DNA of 64,000 nt. Source: Rhynchopus sp. YZ270_cl-10. Lineage: Eukaryota; Euglenozoa; Diplonemea; Diplonemida; Diplonemidae. A model generated the notes under the pieces. It ran no database searches. It had not been told where the DNA came from and worked only from the letters and a program-made list of their open reading frames with translations. The stretch spans positions 381,567 through 445,566 of the forward strand of contig OZ037931.1 in assembly GCA_964035575.1 (NCBI GenBank), written 5' to 3'. A program made the translations under genes and the position numbers. Positions 61,960-64,000 of this stretch are shown in pieces; the first letter of the stretch is position 1; the number at the start of each line of letters is the position of its first letter.

Positions 61960-63729
61960 ATGAGGAAACAGGTGTCCCTCCCTACCTTGGTGCTTGCAGT
62001 GGCAGTTACCTTGGGGGCTTCGATGTTGGTGATGACGAGTAGGGTGCTGTCGAGTAGGAGCGCGCCGTGTGTGTTCCCTACAGCGAATGGCGGGAATGCG
62101 GGGAAGGCAATCACATCCCTCCGACAAAGCGAAGACGACAGCGACGAAAGCGGGTCTTCCGCTTCCTATGCTGACGAAGACGACTCCAGCCTTATTCCCA
62201 AACGGCCGCGCAAACCCATTGAGGAAGAGCAAGACACCGAGGACTATGACTTCGACGACGACAGCATCACCGAAGCAAAACTAGAACATTTCTTTCAATC
62301 CGAAAAAAAGCGGTTCGAATCCTACTACGCCGACGCCATGCAAAGCAACACCCTCCGCCACGACAAAGGCCCCCTCAAAATCGCCGGATTCACCCGCCTC
62401 TGGCCACCCCCGATCCACAACAAAGGGGGGATGCAATATCATGCCATGCACCTATACTCTCGCCTCGCCTCCTTAGGACACACTGTTCACGTCTTTACAA
62501 CCGGAAGCCCTGGGCGCGTTAAGGCACACTATTTTTCCGTTCACCCAAAAACCCTAAAAGTAGAAGCAGTTACTTCAAAGGAATCCGCACAGCTAACTGT
62601 CTACCAATGCCCTTCCAAGCGAGACACTGCATACAGCGTACAATGGTATGAAAGCACCCTACAGAAGTATAAAGAGGTGGGCGGGAAGATAGGCGGCTTT
62701 GATGTGGCGCATTCTGAGAGCTGGGCGGCGGTGGCCAATACATATCAGTTGGGGGTACCATTGGCTGTCACATGGCATGGCTCTATGATGGATTGGTTTC
62801 GGAACGAAATGAACCAGATTGTGCAAAATTGGCGTCTTAAACAGAAAATGCCGAACAAAGACCATGTACACCGCCTCAAAACCCTTGGGGAGAGCATTGC
62901 GGCAGAAACCTTTGCGCTTCAGACTGTACCGCATCATATTGTGATTTCCGACTCTGCTCGCGATGATTTGATGAGTGCTGATCTTATCCCCTCTGAAAGA
63001 GTTCACCTAGTATACAACGGTGTCAACGAAGAGAACTATAAACCGGACAAATCGGTGCGCGACGCCTTTCTCTCTAAGCACGGTGTATCCGAGACGACCC
63101 ATTTCATCGTAGGATGTGGGGGACGGCTTGCTCCTGAGAAGGGTCATGGTCAGCTGGCTCGCGCGATGGATGAAGTATTGTCAAAACACGACGACATCAT
63201 CCTATTAGTTGCAGGCACCGGAGCCGAAGGCAAAAAATACGAAAAGCTGCGTGCAAAAGGTCTTGCCGTTCACATGATCGGAATGCTCAACCAAGACGAG
63301 CTTGCAAAGTTCTACAATGCTATAGACATCTTCGTGGACCCTTATTGGCAGCACCACGGCCTTAACACTGTTATGATCGAAGCAGCTTTATCAGCAACAC
63401 CTATCGTCGCAACCGGTCTAGCTCCATCGAAAACTACCATCCCAAACCCTGCCTTCGGCCAGGTCTTTGGTCTAGGCATCAAATCCGACCTGGTCCGTGC
63501 AGTGCTCTATTACAAGAAACACCCGGAATTCAAAGCAAAAGTAGGTTCTCATCTCCGGGAACGTGCCCTAAAGCTGTTTACTTCTACAGTCATGGCAGGG
63601 AAGTACGAAAAAGTGCTGTATGATGCAGTGCAATACCCAGTCAAGCTCATTCCAGTGCTCGGGGAGGTGACCTGTAAGGATACATATCCTGCAATGTGTT
63701 ACCGTATGCCGAAGGAGGAGGAGTCGTAA
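61960..63729 (+). CDS. GT4-family glycosyltransferase, membrane-anchored
   Basis: 589 residues. The chosen ATG gives MRKQVSLPTLVLAVAVTLGA, a signal anchor at residues 6-30; the longer frame upstream lacks this logic. An acidic linker (residues 65-105) precedes the catalytic region. The N-lobe contains GFTRLWPPPIHNKGGMQYHA and LASLGHTVHVFTTG, as in plant-type GT4 enzymes. The C-lobe has VHLVYNGVNEENYKP, GCGGRLAPEKGHGQL, LLVAGTGAEG and HHGLNTVMIEAALSATPIVAT, the nucleotide-sugar binding and EX7E-like region, here with His-Gly-Leu before it. Such enzymes use UDP- or GDP-sugars with retention of configuration. The signal anchor suggests Golgi or ER. Acceptor unknown. No introns. Confidence 0.88.
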   Translation: MRKQVSLPTLVLAVAVTLGASMLVMTSRVLSSRSAPCVFPTANGGNAGKAITSLRQSEDDSDESGSSASYADEDDSSLIPKRPRKPIEEEQDTEDYDFDDDSITEAKLEHFFQSEKKRFESYYADAMQSNTLRHDKGPLKIAGFTRLWPPPIHNKGGMQYHAMHLYSRLASLGHTVHVFTTGSPGRVKAHYFSVHPKTLKVEAVTSKESAQLTVYQCPSKRDTAYSVQWYESTLQKYKEVGGKIGGFDVAHSESWAAVANTYQLGVPLAVTWHGSMMDWFRNEMNQIVQNWRLKQKMPNKDHVHRLKTLGESIAAETFALQTVPHHIVISDSARDDLMSADLIPSERVHLVYNGVNEENYKPDKSVRDAFLSKHGVSETTHFIVGCGGRLAPEKGHGQLARAMDEVLSKHDDIILLVAGTGAEGKKYEKLRAKGLAVHMIGMLNQDELAKFYNAIDIFVDPYWQHHGLNTVMIEAALSATPIVATGLAPSKTTIPNPAFGQVFGLGIKSDLVRAVLYYKKHPEFKAKVGSHLRERALKLFTSTVMAGKYEKVLYDAVQYPVKLIPVLGEVTCKDTYPAMCYRMPKEEES

Positions 63730-63735
63730 GGAGCA

Positions 63736-63769
<34 letters not shown>

Positions 63770-64000
63770 GTGGAAAAACTCGGGAGAGGGGTCGCTTTTT
63801 AACCTTTTTTGGGGGTGGGGCTTACACAAAAAAATGAACGAGAAAGAGAAAATAGAAAATAAAATAAAATTGGAGGGGGTTTATTTTTGGGGATATGCAA
63901 TATACAAGGAAAGTTTCTGTCGCGATGAAGTGGATAAGTATCCCTCAGTTCTTTTTTTGAATGAAGAGCCATAGAGGCGGTGTTGTGGTTGTTGTGTACC
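63730..64000. other. 3' flank with long T-run
   Basis: Begins with a T-run of about 30 nt just after the glycosyltransferase stop; no gene or repeat recognised before the window ends. Confidence 0.5.

Overview
This window is nuclear DNA of a unicellular eukaryote. Genes are widely spaced, and several carry canonical GT-AG introns whose donors mostly read GTATGY. Start codons often follow long pyrimidine-rich leaders. The intergenic DNA is AT-rich, full of homopolymer A and T runs, and crowded with short repeats and small inverted-repeat elements. I cannot assign the species. A plant-type family-4 glycosyltransferase, a DXD sugar-nucleotide transferase and a receiver-like coiled-coil protein suit an alga or another free-living protist, but this is weak evidence.

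Layout. Positions 1-3313 are a repeat field with a 71-copy heptamer satellite. Positions 3314-6300 are a 3.0-kb inverted-repeat element carrying an OTU-type cysteine protease gene and a zinc-knuckle coding remnant. Host genes follow: a two-exon PPR protein (6483-8738), a 1476-residue coiled-coil protein with a degenerate receiver domain (9477-13907), a bacterial-looking FAD/NAD(P)-binding oxidoreductase (16084-17649), a seven-exon disordered protein whose structure I reconstructed (18331-22268), and a two-exon PSP1-domain protein (24688-25786). A 10.5-kb gene-poor stretch then leads to a whole-looking tyrosine-recombinase retroelement with split direct repeats (36297-41007). A second gene-poor stretch (41008-48572) precedes a mitochondrial-type membrane protein, a disordered coiled-coil/proline-rich protein, and a zinc-finger/NTF2-like/four-IQ-motif protein. 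Next come a 28S rRNA fragment split by an antisense LINE fragment, a 38-bp minisatellite, a Golgi-type glycosyltransferase, an unknown membrane-anchored protein and a GT4 glycosyltransferase.

The genes do not form a visible pathway. Three (57715, 61461, 63729 ends) look like secretory or membrane proteins, and two of these are glycosyltransferases. PPR and the 48.6-kb gene look mitochondrial. PSP1, the disordered H/Q-rich protein and the zinc-finger/IQ protein could act in RNA or signalling, but this is inference.

The most unusual content is non-coding. Several families of 40-80 bp modules each hold a short hairpin followed by a conserved tail and an A-run or T-run. In one family (tail GTGATTGTCGACACAAC) the stems differ in sequence between copies yet remain complementary, which points to selected RNA structure. 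Copies abut gene ends and occur head to tail. The other standout is the LINE fragment lying antisense in a 28S fragment at the position of the classical R1 insertion site, with a 4-bp duplication visible.
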